Below, piece after piece: positions 45,601-56,800 of a DNA stretch of 64,000 bases. Both the position numbers and the translations under genes were made by a program. Numbering within the stretch: the stretch's first letter is position 1; every line of letters begins with the position of its first letter. This DNA is from Rhynchospora pubera. Taxonomy: Eukaryota > Streptophyta > Magnoliopsida > Poales > Cyperaceae. The notes under the pieces were generated by a model that worked only from the letters and a program-made list of their open reading frames with translations, had not been told where the DNA came from and made no database searches. The stretch spans positions 170,323,955 through 170,387,954 of the forward strand of contig CM051462.1 of the NCBI GenBank assembly GCA_028095005.1. Direction: 5' to 3'.

Positions 45601-47404
45601 ACGACGACGGTGGTAGCCAAGTCCTTGCAATAGGAGCCAGTAAATGAAAGAGGGAGTCAGAGGAACGCTGGGTTAGGTTAGAGAAAAAAAAGTGGAACAA
45701 TCTAAGCGGAGAGGAACAACATATCTCATCCAGCGACATAATCAAATCGAATCTTAACGCGGATCTAACGACTCAGATTGCAGTGCACAGATGAGCCAAT
45801 ACACTATAGTGCATAATAAACTTTCTCTATACAAAATACATCATTGGAATAAAAATATTATAAAAATGATAATAAAGATCAGATAGTAAATGACTGTACC
45901 TGTTTGCCAGGAGAAAGCTCAGGCGGTTCTTGCTCATCCTTGAGCATTTCTGAAATAGTACTGTACTTGGGCATATCATCGAACTCAAAAACTTTATCAA
46001 TATAAGCGTCACTCTTCTCGTTGGGGTGCGGTTCGGTGGGTATGTCGTCATCATCATCATCCTCAGTGCCACTCCATAGATTCATGTCATCATCGCTTGA
46101 GGGGCAGATGCTCCTCAATTCATCGCTGTCATCGCCATCAATCAGGTTGGAGTTTTGTTTGGCCTGCTGCTTCACTTTTCTCATCTCCTTCTCTAAGTCG
46201 GTTTGGTTAGTGCTGCTTTCATCTTCGTCTTCATCTTCGCTTCCTGGCATCGTTAGGTCAGAACTAAAGATTCAAGTTGGAGATGGTGGTGCTCAAATGT
46301 CCATAATTTAGCAGGAAAACTGGGTTCAATTGTCTTATTGTATTCAAGTTCTCATGGTCCCTTTAGTTGAAATATTTAAATTAAGTGTCCGGTGGTTTGT
46401 CATTGTTTGACATATGATTGTCATGATGGTCATTATGAACCATTACACAAGGACTGTCTTTCATTCTTGTTTTCTATTTCGAATCTTCGACATTTGAGGA
46501 AAGAAAGAATGTACCTTTTTAAGCTAACACGTAATACCTTTTCCCAGATTTTAATTCACAAGCCAGGGCAGGGTATATAAACGGTAGATTGGTTAATTTA
46601 AATATTCAGTTCACATTTTGAGATATACAAAGGAAAAATTGAGATATATTGAAATTAGGTCCAAGAACTTAATTTACATAAACAAGGGATAATACCTATA
46701 AGAGAGCATACCACCAAAGCGTTTTTACCAGAATAAAACAGAAGAAGTTGGCATCCTTAGCTCATACTACACAATAGTGTGCTGGTATAAAACAGAATGC
46801 ACATGACACTTAGATAACTAGGGTTGACAATTGTTACACAAGCCAAATAGCTACACGTACCAGTCCAGAGGCAATCTTCTTCATCCACATCCTGCGCCCA
46901 CGCTTTCCGGAATTCTTCATCACCAGGCCTTCTCCCTCTGCCGAATAAATCGTAATGTGGCGGGTCTCGACTGTAGAACCGTGATACTACAAATGTGTCA
47001 GAAAACATTTAACAGAACTGACATAGGTCAAGCAATAACCACTAATTATGGAAGAAGGAGGGTAGCTTGTAACTTAGGCTGGAATTAGTTGAGGAATAAC
47101 ATCAAACACATTAAGGGCATGGCTATCAGTTTGGATTGCAACTAAAGAGATGGGGACATGTACCTAGGATGGTTGGAGGTAAAGAAGCTCCATTGCATCT
47201 CTCTCTACAGCACCCGGATCCGGATGACAACATGGACAACGTTTCATCAAATCAGACGAAATGAATAACAAGGGAAAGACAAAAAATTCTAAGCGAAAAA
47301 ATTTAGAAAAAAAGAAGAAAGGACACGGACAACGTTGGGAGAAGTTGTGAGTGGAGAGAGCGGCCTCGAAGAAGAACACGGAGATATGGGAGGAAGCGAG
47401 CCAT
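42666..47404 (-). CDS. GCD1-like acidic/basic protein, probably mitochondrial
   Basis: Four exons on the - strand. Exon 1 starts with ATG at 47402-47404 and ends near 47327-47331. Exon 2 is 46861 to about 46970 or 46986. Exon 3 is 45900-46243; exon 4 is 42666-42992. Exon 1 reads MARFLPYLRVLLRGRSLHSQ, Arg/Ser/Leu-rich without acid residues, as in mitochondrial presequences. Exon 2 carries YDLFGRGRRPGDEEFRKAW and DEEDCLWTG. Exon 3 is acidic (SEDEDEDES, LWSGTEDDDDDDIPTE). Exon 4 carries the conserved ISDIDILIGAFENIVSGPEY, a KKLNMQFFKDIQARMRD segment and a Lys/Arg-rich C-terminus. The total is about 290 residues. From memory it resembles the plant protein GAMETE CELL DEFECTIVE 1 (mitochondrial); the name needs a search. 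The exon 1/2 splice choice is open. Intron 3 contains a Mutator-like element and would be only about 113 bp without it. Confidence 0.75.
43106..43285. mobile_element. hAT MITE (180 bp) in the MULE's left TIR
   Basis: TIRs are CAGGGGCGGATCTA and TAGATCCGCCACTG. A perfect 8-bp duplication, GCTGTTGG, lies at 43098-43105 and 43286-43293. It is younger than the MULE it interrupts. Confidence 0.95.
44669..44780. repeat. Tandem duplication, 67-bp period
   Basis: catgaatact(a/g)gtggtacaag and the following acaaaacatgt, ttctgtaat-like text occur at 44669 and 44736. The second copy is incomplete. Confidence 0.8.
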
Positions 47405-48248
47405 GGAGTGGAGATATGGAATGGGGAATGGTGCAGTACAACTCTACACACTACAAAGTAGAAACACTGGAAGAACCGAAGAAGTGGGGGAAGTAATGGA
47501 AACGGAATAATGGACATGTTCTTGGGCCGTCAAATGGGCCCTTCTATAAGACAGGCCGGATCCCACGAGAACATCCAAGTTTGTGCTCTCTCTCTCTCTC
47601 TCGCTCAGTCGCTCTCTTTATAATTGGAATGTGTAAATATGTAATTGGGGTCATCCACATGTAGAATTACAATACAAAAAAGTGTAGATATACTTGCATC
47701 ATGAAATTAACATAGAGAAACTTAATCTATTTTACATAGACGATTCATTTTCAATAAAAATAGCCGGCTTAGCGAATGCAAAACGATCCACAAGACAGCT
47801 ACATTGTTAAGCATTTCAAGTACTAATGTTACATTACATAAATGAGATCACACTAACCAAGATAGAAGGGAGCAAATGTTTAAGCGGAAGTTACATGAAT
47901 TGCTAGCAATTCTAGATAATAATGTGTCTATCTCGTGAATCCAATTAGTAAAACCAAAATTGAACTGGGTTAGTGTCTACATCCCATTACACTATAGTTG
48001 AAGCATCAACAAACCCAAGAAAAGAAGACAACCTAACAAAAAAAGAGAAAGATGAATAAGTATGGTACAGAGCAAGCTCAACTCCTATCAACAAAATCTA
48101 GCAATAAGAATAAATCACTTGATAGTTCCATTCCATGTACAATCTTCGGGGCTTGCTTGCCCATGTACAATGGGAGAACAAAAAAATGAAAATAAAAAAA
48201 GAAACAAAAGGGGGGAGGGGTGGGGGTCATGGAGAGGAATAATCAATA
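47405..48248. other. Intergenic between the GCD1-like gene and ceramidase
   Basis: It contains the GCD1-like upstream region, with a (CT)n run at about 47587-47602, and probably the ceramidase 3' untranslated region. No other gene seen. Confidence 0.5.
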
Positions 48249-49328
48249 TCAATCCTTCTTCTTGGGTTTGCAGATCTTAACATAGGGCAAGAACCCAAAC
48301 AACCTCCCGATGCATGGGTCCCACCCAAGCTGCTGCGCCCTACAAAACATCAAGAATGTGTTTGCAAAATATGAATTGAATCCCATGAGAACGTGCCACA
48401 ATGCGTGGCCCTGTGGATTGATGTACCAACCAGTCATCTTCTTGCAAAACGCACGGTCGACGACCCAACACACACTTGCAAGCAGAATGGTCATCACATA
48501 CAGCTTGGCGATGCGCTTGGCTGCACGGTCCTTGATCTGGATGTAGTACTTGTACATACGTGGAAGGCAGATGAGGGAGAGGCCGATGTAATGCAGCTTG
48601 AACATGACGCCAAAGCGAAAGAAGAAGTGAAGGGCTGCAAAGGAGGCACCATATAGGACCAGGAAGGTCGGCATCGTGCTGCGGTAGTGCCAGTCGGGGG
48701 AGTAGAGCACGTACATGTACAGAAGGATCTCCCACACCATCGGGGTCTCATCACTCTGTTGCAATCTGTAATGTAGGGTCAAAACAAAAAGCAAGCGAGC
48801 TTACAAGTTGGGAAGTGTTAAAATATAAAAAAAGAAAATTTCAAATGCCTAAATTAAATTTAGGGTTGGAAGTGACACTCTTCATGTTTCTACTTAAGTG
48901 TAACTAAACATCCAGTTATAACTTTGTTACATTTGAATAAAATTTTCAAATGTTATCGTACAAAAATCTTGTGGAGGTTATCGTAAAACAGATAGATAAT
49001 TCTGAGTTGCAGAGGTGGAGCACAATAATTTCACAAATAAAAAGAAAATGAACAGAGTTGAAACAACTTACATGAGTTGCAAGGTTGCATGGAACAACAT
49101 ATTGCCAATTGCAAGTATCATATTGGAGAGATGAAGAACAGTGAAGCGCTTCTCAAAGCCCTGCCGCACTGCATTTGCAATCCCAATCAATGCAAGGAGG
49201 ATGCATGGCACATTTGAGATGGTATTGTAGAACTCTGCAATGTAGGAAGAGTGTGTATAGTTTGCCTCGCAAAGCTCGGTTGTCGATGTTACAGGTCCCC
49301 AGAAACTCGCTATTACTGACTCGTCCAT
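48249..49328 (-). CDS. Alkaline ceramidase (ACER/YPC1 family)
   Basis: The enzyme hydrolyses (phyto)ceramide to a sphingoid base and fatty acid in ER/Golgi membranes. Two coding exons, 49072-49328 and 48249-48765, join in phase to 257 residues, the usual plant length. An intron in the leader (49367-49858) also has clean GT-AG ends. The start MDESVIASFWGPVTSTTELCE was chosen because plant homologues begin this way. Family landmarks are YIAEFYNTISNVPC, FHATLQ, SDETPMVWEILLYMY, DWHYRSTMPT and GHALWHVLMGFNSYFANTF, with about seven membrane segments. The zinc ligands and acid are present: FHATL His, SDET Asp and HALWH His-x3-His. Four residues before the first His there is Asn (GNMLFH), where I recall Ser in active family members. 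The protein ends in a basic KPKKKD, a possible ER-retrieval-type tail. Confidence 0.95.
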
Positions 49329-50528
49329 CGTTCGTGTGAGTGAGTGTGTTTTCTGTGTTGGTGTATCTGGAATTGAAGTAGAAAAAAACTTAGGGCTAAA
49401 TAAAACATCAATAGAAAATACATTACGCTTCTGGATGAACAATAACAAGTAATAAATTAGTAATCTGCTGTCCAGAAGATATAGAAAGTAAATAACAGAA
49501 ATAGCACAAAAGTTAAATACTGATGTCCTGTCCAGCAGATACATGAACCAGTACCATATCAGAAACTATGGTAATGGATTAGAATCCAAGGCGCGGTTTG
49601 TTCATAAAAAGAAATGAATAATCATTGATATCAAGTGCAGACGATGCATTAGGGGAGGTATGGAAGTCATGTATGGAAGTAGCTAGCAGTGGATAAAAGG
49701 TGGTGTCAGGTTTGCAGATAGAAATAGAACATTGCAAGGCAAATTCCAAATGAGAAGGTCATTACATCAATATGTATTGTGGAATTACAAAATCCATAAG
49801 CTCGAATTATTCTGATAGATTGAATTGAATTGTACATAAAAGAAGCAGACTGTTATACCTGGGATATCTGGTAGAAAGGGTTTTTTTGCGTAAGGTGTGA
49901 TGTATAGACGGTGCTAACTGCTATGCTATGCTATGTCCCTCTACGATCCGATCGACCAAGAGCTTAGAGAGAGAGAGAGAGATTCAGTCCGGCGGGGCGG
50001 GGCGGAATGGCGGAATAGCGGATTGATCGGCCGAGTCTCTCTCTCTCTCTTCGCAGGGTTTGCTTAGGTTTGGATTTCACTGAAGAAAGAAAGAAAAAGG
50101 ATCCCAATTTTATTATTTTTGGGCCTCTTCCTCACTCACTCACTGTCCAGTCCAGTCCAATGCTCGTCTTTTCTTATTTGTATCAGGCCCGCTTTTCACT
50201 CTCAACTCTCGATCAATTAGGGTTGAAAACGGCCATCTTTCAACCGTCCTTTCATTTCGTTTCGTTTTACGATTAAAGATTTTTGTTGCGTTTAAAAAAT
50301 AAAACAGTTAACGAAAGATTGAAATAGTTTCGTCCATGTGTATTTTTATGGTTTCGACCGATTAACGCAAATGAGTGATCAATTTCGTTTTAAAACGAAA
50401 CAGTTAACAAAATCGACCGTTTTCGTGGTCGTTTTAGACGTTATGCAGCCCTAATCTCAATGTTATTCAATCACATGATCCATCTTACCATCTCCTCTCT
50501 AGTCTCTTCTCCGCATCAACATAAGTAC

Positions 50529-50573
<45 letters not shown>

Positions 50574-51751
50574 TCATTTCTATACGATATGCTCTTCAGA
50601 GTTTTTCAATCTTTGACAATAATATAGACCTGCACCTTTCAGAACCAAAATTTTTAAAAAAATAAAAAAGATTTTGACGTAAATAATATGTTTATCAACA
50701 AGACTGCATTCAGTGTAAAATGTCTATCTTGTCGTGTTTGTCTCAAGGATATGCAACAAGTTATACATTTTACAGATCGTTTCACAAATAATACTTTTTT
50801 CTTTTCTTTTTTGGAAATAGAGTGAATTATTAACCACACAAAAACTCAGCTTATGTATGTTTCCAATTTTCCAGATTAAATAACAGGTCAAATAAAATGG
50901 CCATTCACTATTACAATTAAAATTTTACGTATCATAGGCTGCTTTTTTTTTTACTTTGTATAATTGAGAAATAAATTATAATATTAAATCTCAATTTTCA
51001 TAAAATTCAAGGCTTTTTAAAATTTATAGTCCGTTGAATATATATTGTTGTCCGTTATTGGACAGGTTTTAACTCACAGATGGAGGCTAATTTCAGAGAG
51101 ATAACTAACATGCAAAGGGAGTTAGAATCAAGGGATCGGCAGTCAACGAATGGAGAAGATCTTGGCTTCTTCAGAGTTTTCAATTTGAAGTTTAATCTCT
51201 AGTTGTAGTTTTAATTATGCTGTCTTAGTTTATGGCTCCTTGTTTTGTATTTTTGTGACTTGTATTTGTTCCGTGTTTGGTGGTTTGAACGGTTTGAATC
51301 GGTCATTTAAAATTTAAAAACGAAAAAAAAATCATATTGGACAGATCCATCCGTCCTATATATTAAACACTAGCATTTCTCTAATAAGTCTTCCGCACAT
51401 TAAATTTAAAAGATTTGCTGAGTTTTATCGTAATTTTTGTTTCTATATGAAACATGTAGAATACTACTTTTGTTACTTTTTTTTTTTTTTTTGGTAACAC
51501 ACTAGTGTATCACATGAATTTCTTTAAGGCAATATTTGTGTACACGAAACGAAACCGACGTCATTTGTCAAAATTGAACAATTAATTGGCGTTGGTGGCC
51601 ACTGTGCCGTGTGCGCACATATGTTCGGACAAACACGTACCTTAAATGGCAGTCCAAATGTCCAATCTAAACCCTTTCATATTGTCATTTTATTGACAAT
51701 TTTCTTCAGGGTTACCCCATGTTCATTTTACTTGTTACTTTTAACAACGTC
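49329..51751. other. Ceramidase leader, promoter side and intergenic DNA
   Basis: 5'-UTR exons of the - strand ceramidase lie at 49329-49366 and about 49859-50050. The latter carries GA/CT repeats (49969-49981, 50037-50050). Beyond 50.1 kb there is AT-rich DNA without supported genes. Confidence 0.5.
50530..50573. repeat. (AAT)n microsatellite
   Basis: An uninterrupted run of about 15 AAT units. Confidence 0.95.
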
Positions 51752-52761
51752 GGCTTCGTTTGGATGGCTTCTTTTCGGAATAAGAAATAATAAATAATCA
51801 CTTTTTACCAATAAATTTTGTTTCTAACTATCCATACTCTTCATAAAAGTTACACACTTTCTAATAAATTTATCCCTTCCCAATAAATTTCTTCCCTTCT
51901 TCCTACCTTATTCTCAACTAAGTTTTTAAAATGCGGCGTATTATCGGCGTTTTATCGAAATGATCGGTTTTGGAAGTCAAACCGCACGATAACATTGGGT
52001 CAGTTTCGAAAAAAGCGGTCTCGCGATTTATCGTACTTATCGGCGAATTATCGTGAATAATAATGCGTTTGTGCGGAGAAAAAACGTAAGTGTAACTTAA
52101 TCCCCAGAACCCACCGTTCCACCGCCCTGACCTAATTCCTTCTCTCTCCCCCCTCCACTCACCAGGCCACCATCACCACTCCTTCGCTGCTATCGACTTT
52201 TCTCGACCTCTTCTGCCTCTCCTTCGTTGCCAGATCTTCTTTCGAATTCTCCTCCTACTTGCTAGTTTACTCGTTCCTCTCCTCTCCTGTTCTTGCTTTA
52301 TTCCTCTCTTTTCAGTCATCTCCGCCAGATCGGTTGAAGGCGCTCCCTCTTTGTTATGTAATGTAACTCATCTCGTCGCTCTCTAATCGCCTCTACATTG
52401 TTTTTTATTTGTGCCCTTCGGTTCTCTTCATTTTTTCATCAAATTGACAAGAATTGGAAATTGTCAATACGCCATCTTGTCGAACCTTCTAACCAGTCCA
52501 AATCATTGTTTTCAATTATTAATTGAGACATCAAGTAGCAAATGAGAAGTAGGTGTATACTATTTTAGTATTAAATTACAATAGCTTTCTAATTCTTTGG
52601 GAGCTTTTTGCCGTATAATTTTTCCAGTACAGTTGTATAGCATATTTGTATGAAATTACAGTGACTTATAATTAATTTAATTTGTTTGCATAGTTGATTC
52701 AAATCATTTTCTTGTAAATGTAGTTGTATAATTGTTTCAAATCATTTGCTCGGGTTATACT

Positions 52762-52795
<34 letters not shown>

Positions 52796-53102
52796 TCCTT
52801 CTTTTTTTTTTTTCTGGTATTCTGCACATCAAATTGTTCTGGTAAGACTCTACACATTGCAAATACTCGTGTCTTTATGGCTTATATTCTGTTACACGTG
52901 CATTTATTCATATTTCATACGATAATTGTGCTCTATAAATCATAGTGCCATTTATACAGAGTCATAATCTTATCAGTTTCACACACCGTTTTATCGTCCG
53001 TTTTATCGCCGATAAAACTCCGCATCGCTAATTCAACTCCTTACCGTTAAACCGCATAAACCGCATTTTAAAACCTTGTTCTCAACGTATCCAAACGGAG
53101 CC
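51752..53102 (+). mobile_element. PIF/Harbinger-like MITE, copy split by a hAT element
   Basis: The left end is GGCTTCGTTTGGAT and the right end is the complement of GGCTCCGTTTGGAT. gtc flanks both sides (51749-51751, 53103-53105). Its interior (catactcttcataaaagtt, acacactt, cttcccttcttcc) matches the MITEs at 24635 and 54167. The hAT insertion at 51919-53078 accounts for most of the length. Confidence 0.85.
51919..53078. mobile_element. hAT-type element (1160 bp) inside a MITE
   Basis: The ends are TAAGTTTTTAAAATGCGG and the complement of CAAGGTTTTAAAATGCGG. A perfect 8-bp duplication, TTCTCAAC, lies at 51911-51918 and 53079-53086. The termini are rich in ttatcg and ccgataaa. No transposase is seen. 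Confidence 0.9.
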
Positions 53103-53105
53103 GTC

Positions 53106-53832
53106 GTCCCAAAAAAAAATTGCTAACATTTTATTATACCCATTTCGTTGCTAAAACCGAAGAGAAATAGTTTCATGATATATTCATCATTAATACCAAA
53201 AAATACACCTTTTTTTTCCCTACTATTATTCATTTCACTCGTTGTCACTTGTCATGTAAAAAGTATCAAAATAGAAGGAAGGACCAGGTGCATGTGCGCA
53301 CAGAAATAAATTCTACTCAATCAAACGAGTCGATAATCCGTTACTCTTTCCACTGACCTCCGAATACAAATTCGAAAGCGCATGCATGCACCACGCAATA
53401 TGGCCTTGTCATGTAGCCGTTAGCAGCGCAAATATATATATGTATTTTTTTAATAAAGGTGATTGTTATGTATTTGCAATTGTCACCGAAAACCACGTCA
53501 TAATTGCATTCATTGCCCAATAAGGCATTGACAAATTTTATGAAATTATAATAGTTAAGTACTTACTGAGTAAATTTTATCAAGTTAAATTTCTTTCTGC
53601 ATTTAAACTCCACCATAATCCCATCCCTATTTAAGAAGATTTGCTCCAACACCAAAAATTTCTCATATGATTATTTTCCACACTTTCCCCTAGGCCTCTC
53701 TTCCCTCTTCTAGCAAAAACTTTGGACGAGAGCCTTATTTGAAAGCCTTCTACAAAGTACAAACAATTCCAACGTAGAAAAGTTTGTTTGCCCCTTCTCT
53801 GCTCTCTCTTTCTTTTCTGGATAAGAGAAGAC
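53106..53832. other. Upstream region of the BED-finger gene
   Basis: No coding region. A TATA-like ctatttaag lies at 53628-53636. Confidence 0.5.
53628..53636 (+). promoter_or_regulatory. Candidate TATA box of the BED-finger gene
   Basis: ctatttaag lies about 200 bp before the ATG at 53833. A start of transcription near 53660 would give a leader of about 170 bp, a normal plant length. Confidence 0.4.
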
Positions 53833-56800
53833 ATGGATGCAAATTATGAAAGGAGAGCCGGAAAGAGGCGACTTGATTTAATTCAAAATAATAAAAGCTC
53901 GGTGCAAATTCAACAAGAGGGACATATTACAGAACTACAATTTTGTGAGTATTTCAATTGCGTCGGACAAAAAAAAAAGACAATTGCTCTTGCTGTACAG
54001 TTTTTTGTATTTTATTTTTGTTTACAAATTTTCACGGCATATTATCAACTTATAGAATTGATTCTGATGACTCGTCTAGTTTAATATTTATAATAATTGT
54101 CACAAACGAATTACAAGTTCAGATCTGAAACTCTGATGACAAGATGTCATGTTTTGCGTTACTTCAGGGTGCGTTTGGATAGGTGTGGGAAGAAGGGAAG
54201 AAGGGAAGAAGTGGGAAGAAGTATTGGGAAGTGTGTAACTTTGTGAAGAGTTTGGATTGTTTATAATTTTTTTTTTCTTCTTCTTCTTTCTTTCAACGAT
54301 CCAAACGCACCCTCAAATAAGAACTGGTGAGATTGGGTGTATGTTTTTCAATATGTTTAATGATTTAATAAACCTTTCAATTGGTTAAATTGGACTATCA
54401 AATAGCAGTACTCAAGGTCTACTTTATATATGAAGGCTACTATGGAAAAATAACATTCCTATATGAGATTTTGTTGTTGCCCCCCCCCCCCCCCCCCCCC
54501 AAGCCTCCTTTTCGTGATTTGGAACATATTATCAATAGTATTATACAAAAATTCAATAGACATTGCATTGATCTCATTTTATGTTAATGCACCTTTTGAT
54601 ATCAAGAATTAATTGGAAGCTTAATTTTTATTTATTTATTTATTTCGGTTGTGTCATTTCAATCTGATATATATCGTATTTACAGTGTTTACTTCTCCAG
54701 ATGTGGCGGCGTCGTCTATTTTACCTCTAGATATGCTAAAACAATACCAAACTACCAAAGCAACTCAACAGCACAAGTAAATTGCATAGTTGACTGTGTG
54801 AATATTTACCTATAACTTTAATTGTTTTTTTTTGTCCAAAATCAAATTATCCAATTGAACTACAAAGTTATTCAAAGCTTTGCGCACATCCCATCAAAGT
54901 TTCCCTTCAATGATTTGGAGTTAATATTTTATTTTTTCCTTCAGATTTAAATCACAACTGGCAGTTGGTCTACAATTTGGATCGCACAGCAGCAGAACCC
55001 CCAGCGATTAGCAATTCAAGTGAAAATCAGGCTACAGAGCAACCAATTGATACACCTTTGCAGCATGTGTCCCAGCCTGCGCCGCAACCTCAGCCCTGTT
55101 CCCCATTGATTTTATACGGGCAGGTTTGTCGACAGCAACCACATCAGTTCTCTTCTTCTTCCTCAAGGCAGAAGCTACTGCCACGGAGGCCACAACAACG
55201 TCAACCATCTGCTTTTGTGAAGCACCATTTGACACAATCATTCCCGTTGTGTCACCGCAATTACCTGTCAAGGGCTCATCCTACAGGCGCTTTACGAGGT
55301 GTTATACTTTCTTTTGACTTATAAGAAAGTTCAATATACGGAAAATGAATTGCCTATTTAGTAACTCAAAATAACTTTTAACGGATAATCTATATTACGA
55401 CAGAGTCTTAACATTTTCTATTTTTCTTATCTGAAGCAGTGCCATCTCTAAACCAAACTGGGACGACTCGAGCAGCACTGCATGAGCAGCTTCGACAGTT
55501 ACTGCTCCCTGGCCCACTTGAGCAGGCAGGACAACTGTGCATGCCAATATTAGATCGCCAGAATATGCTGCGACAGCAACCAGGGATTATGCACAACATG
55601 TCAGGTATCAATCATGCCTTCTCCTGTCTGACTTATTTTACTATCAGGACTGATATTCTTTACATTAAAGGACTGATATTTATTTTCACTAGATAGGTTC
55701 ATTAACAAGATTTGAGTTTGTATTATGTACGGTCATATTGCAGCTTTTGAATTTCTAATTACTGTGCACAGTATCTCATAATTTCCCTTTTTAGGATATC
55801 TTAGTTGTACGAGATTGAGATAGGTGAATTTAAATATACCTCTAAAACTAATACAAGAAAGTTTAAAATAAAAAGTAGAAAACAAGTTTTATTCTGATGT
55901 TACTGGTGAAAATATATATTATACCAGCGCAAAAAGAACATCAATTTTTCTTCTCTTTTTACCTCAAAAGGGAAAAAAAGATTCATTCTCCTTCATTAAA
56001 TGATACAAATGATGACATGAGATGAGAACCGACCTGAATCTATTACCTTAGCTTTTGTTTTTACGTTGGCTGGCCATCTCCAAATCCTTTGCTTTTCTAT
56101 GTATGCATTGTGTATTAGATAACTTCTTGTAAACAAAATCTAGATGTTATTGCCAAAAAAAAAAAATTAATAAATAAACCACAATCAGTATCTGTGATTA
56201 TTAATTTATTATATCCGAGTATAACTCTGTCAGCATTATACTTTAAATGATAAGAAAAAGCTACTTTATTTTCTATGAGCATCTTAAGGTTTTCCGCAAC
56301 CATTTTTTGTGGCAATCATCTGAACCACATGTAAGCTATTAATAGAACTTGCAGCCATGCATGTGCCCTTAGACCTAAGTAAAAAAAAAAACCTAAAGCA
56401 CTGTATATATTTTCACAGCAGAAGTTAACTTATCTTAAACTGTAATAATTATTAAAGCTGAAAATTATTGGGCCGGACATTGGCAATATGGAATGAACTT
56501 GTCACATTTATCCCGTCTGGTTCAGGTAAATTGATTCTCCGTGCCAAGTAAAATCATGTCTTTTCATGAAATCTTTTTGTAATCTAATTATATAACAGGA
56601 ACTTAATTAAAACGATAACTTCCATTTTGCAAAATATATATGGAGGCTTTTCAACCTTGAAATAGAATCTTTGTACTTGTGCAATATATATGTATTGCCT
56701 TTTTAGGATTGATATCATGACTTAATTAAACAGACCTAAACAAGAACTGTCTAAAATTTTTTCCATTCTGGAGCAGAGCTATCTCTAAACCACACAAGGA

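Larger units (their letters stand above)
43043..45827. mobile_element. 2.8-kb Mutator-like element (possible Pack-MULE) in intron 3
   Basis: Both ends read GAGAA(T/A)GTTTATTATGCAC inward. The complementarity goes on through atagtgtattgg, ctgtgcactgcaat, atc(t/c)gcgttaa and cgctggat, giving TIRs near 180 bp. A perfect 9-bp target duplication, TATACAAAA, lies at 43034-43042 and 45828-45836. The interior has no transposase. It holds a pyrimidine-rich leader-like segment (43370-43690) and a short coiled-coil-like reading (ERQVEELEDKFKQLEER, near 44200-44255), perhaps captured host sequence. A hAT MITE sits inside its left TIR. Confidence 0.9.

Noticed and set aside
45389..45745. 118-codon Ser/Leu-rich - strand frame
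   Set aside because: Lies mostly in the right TIR region of the MULE and has no family features; likely chance or captured leader sequence.
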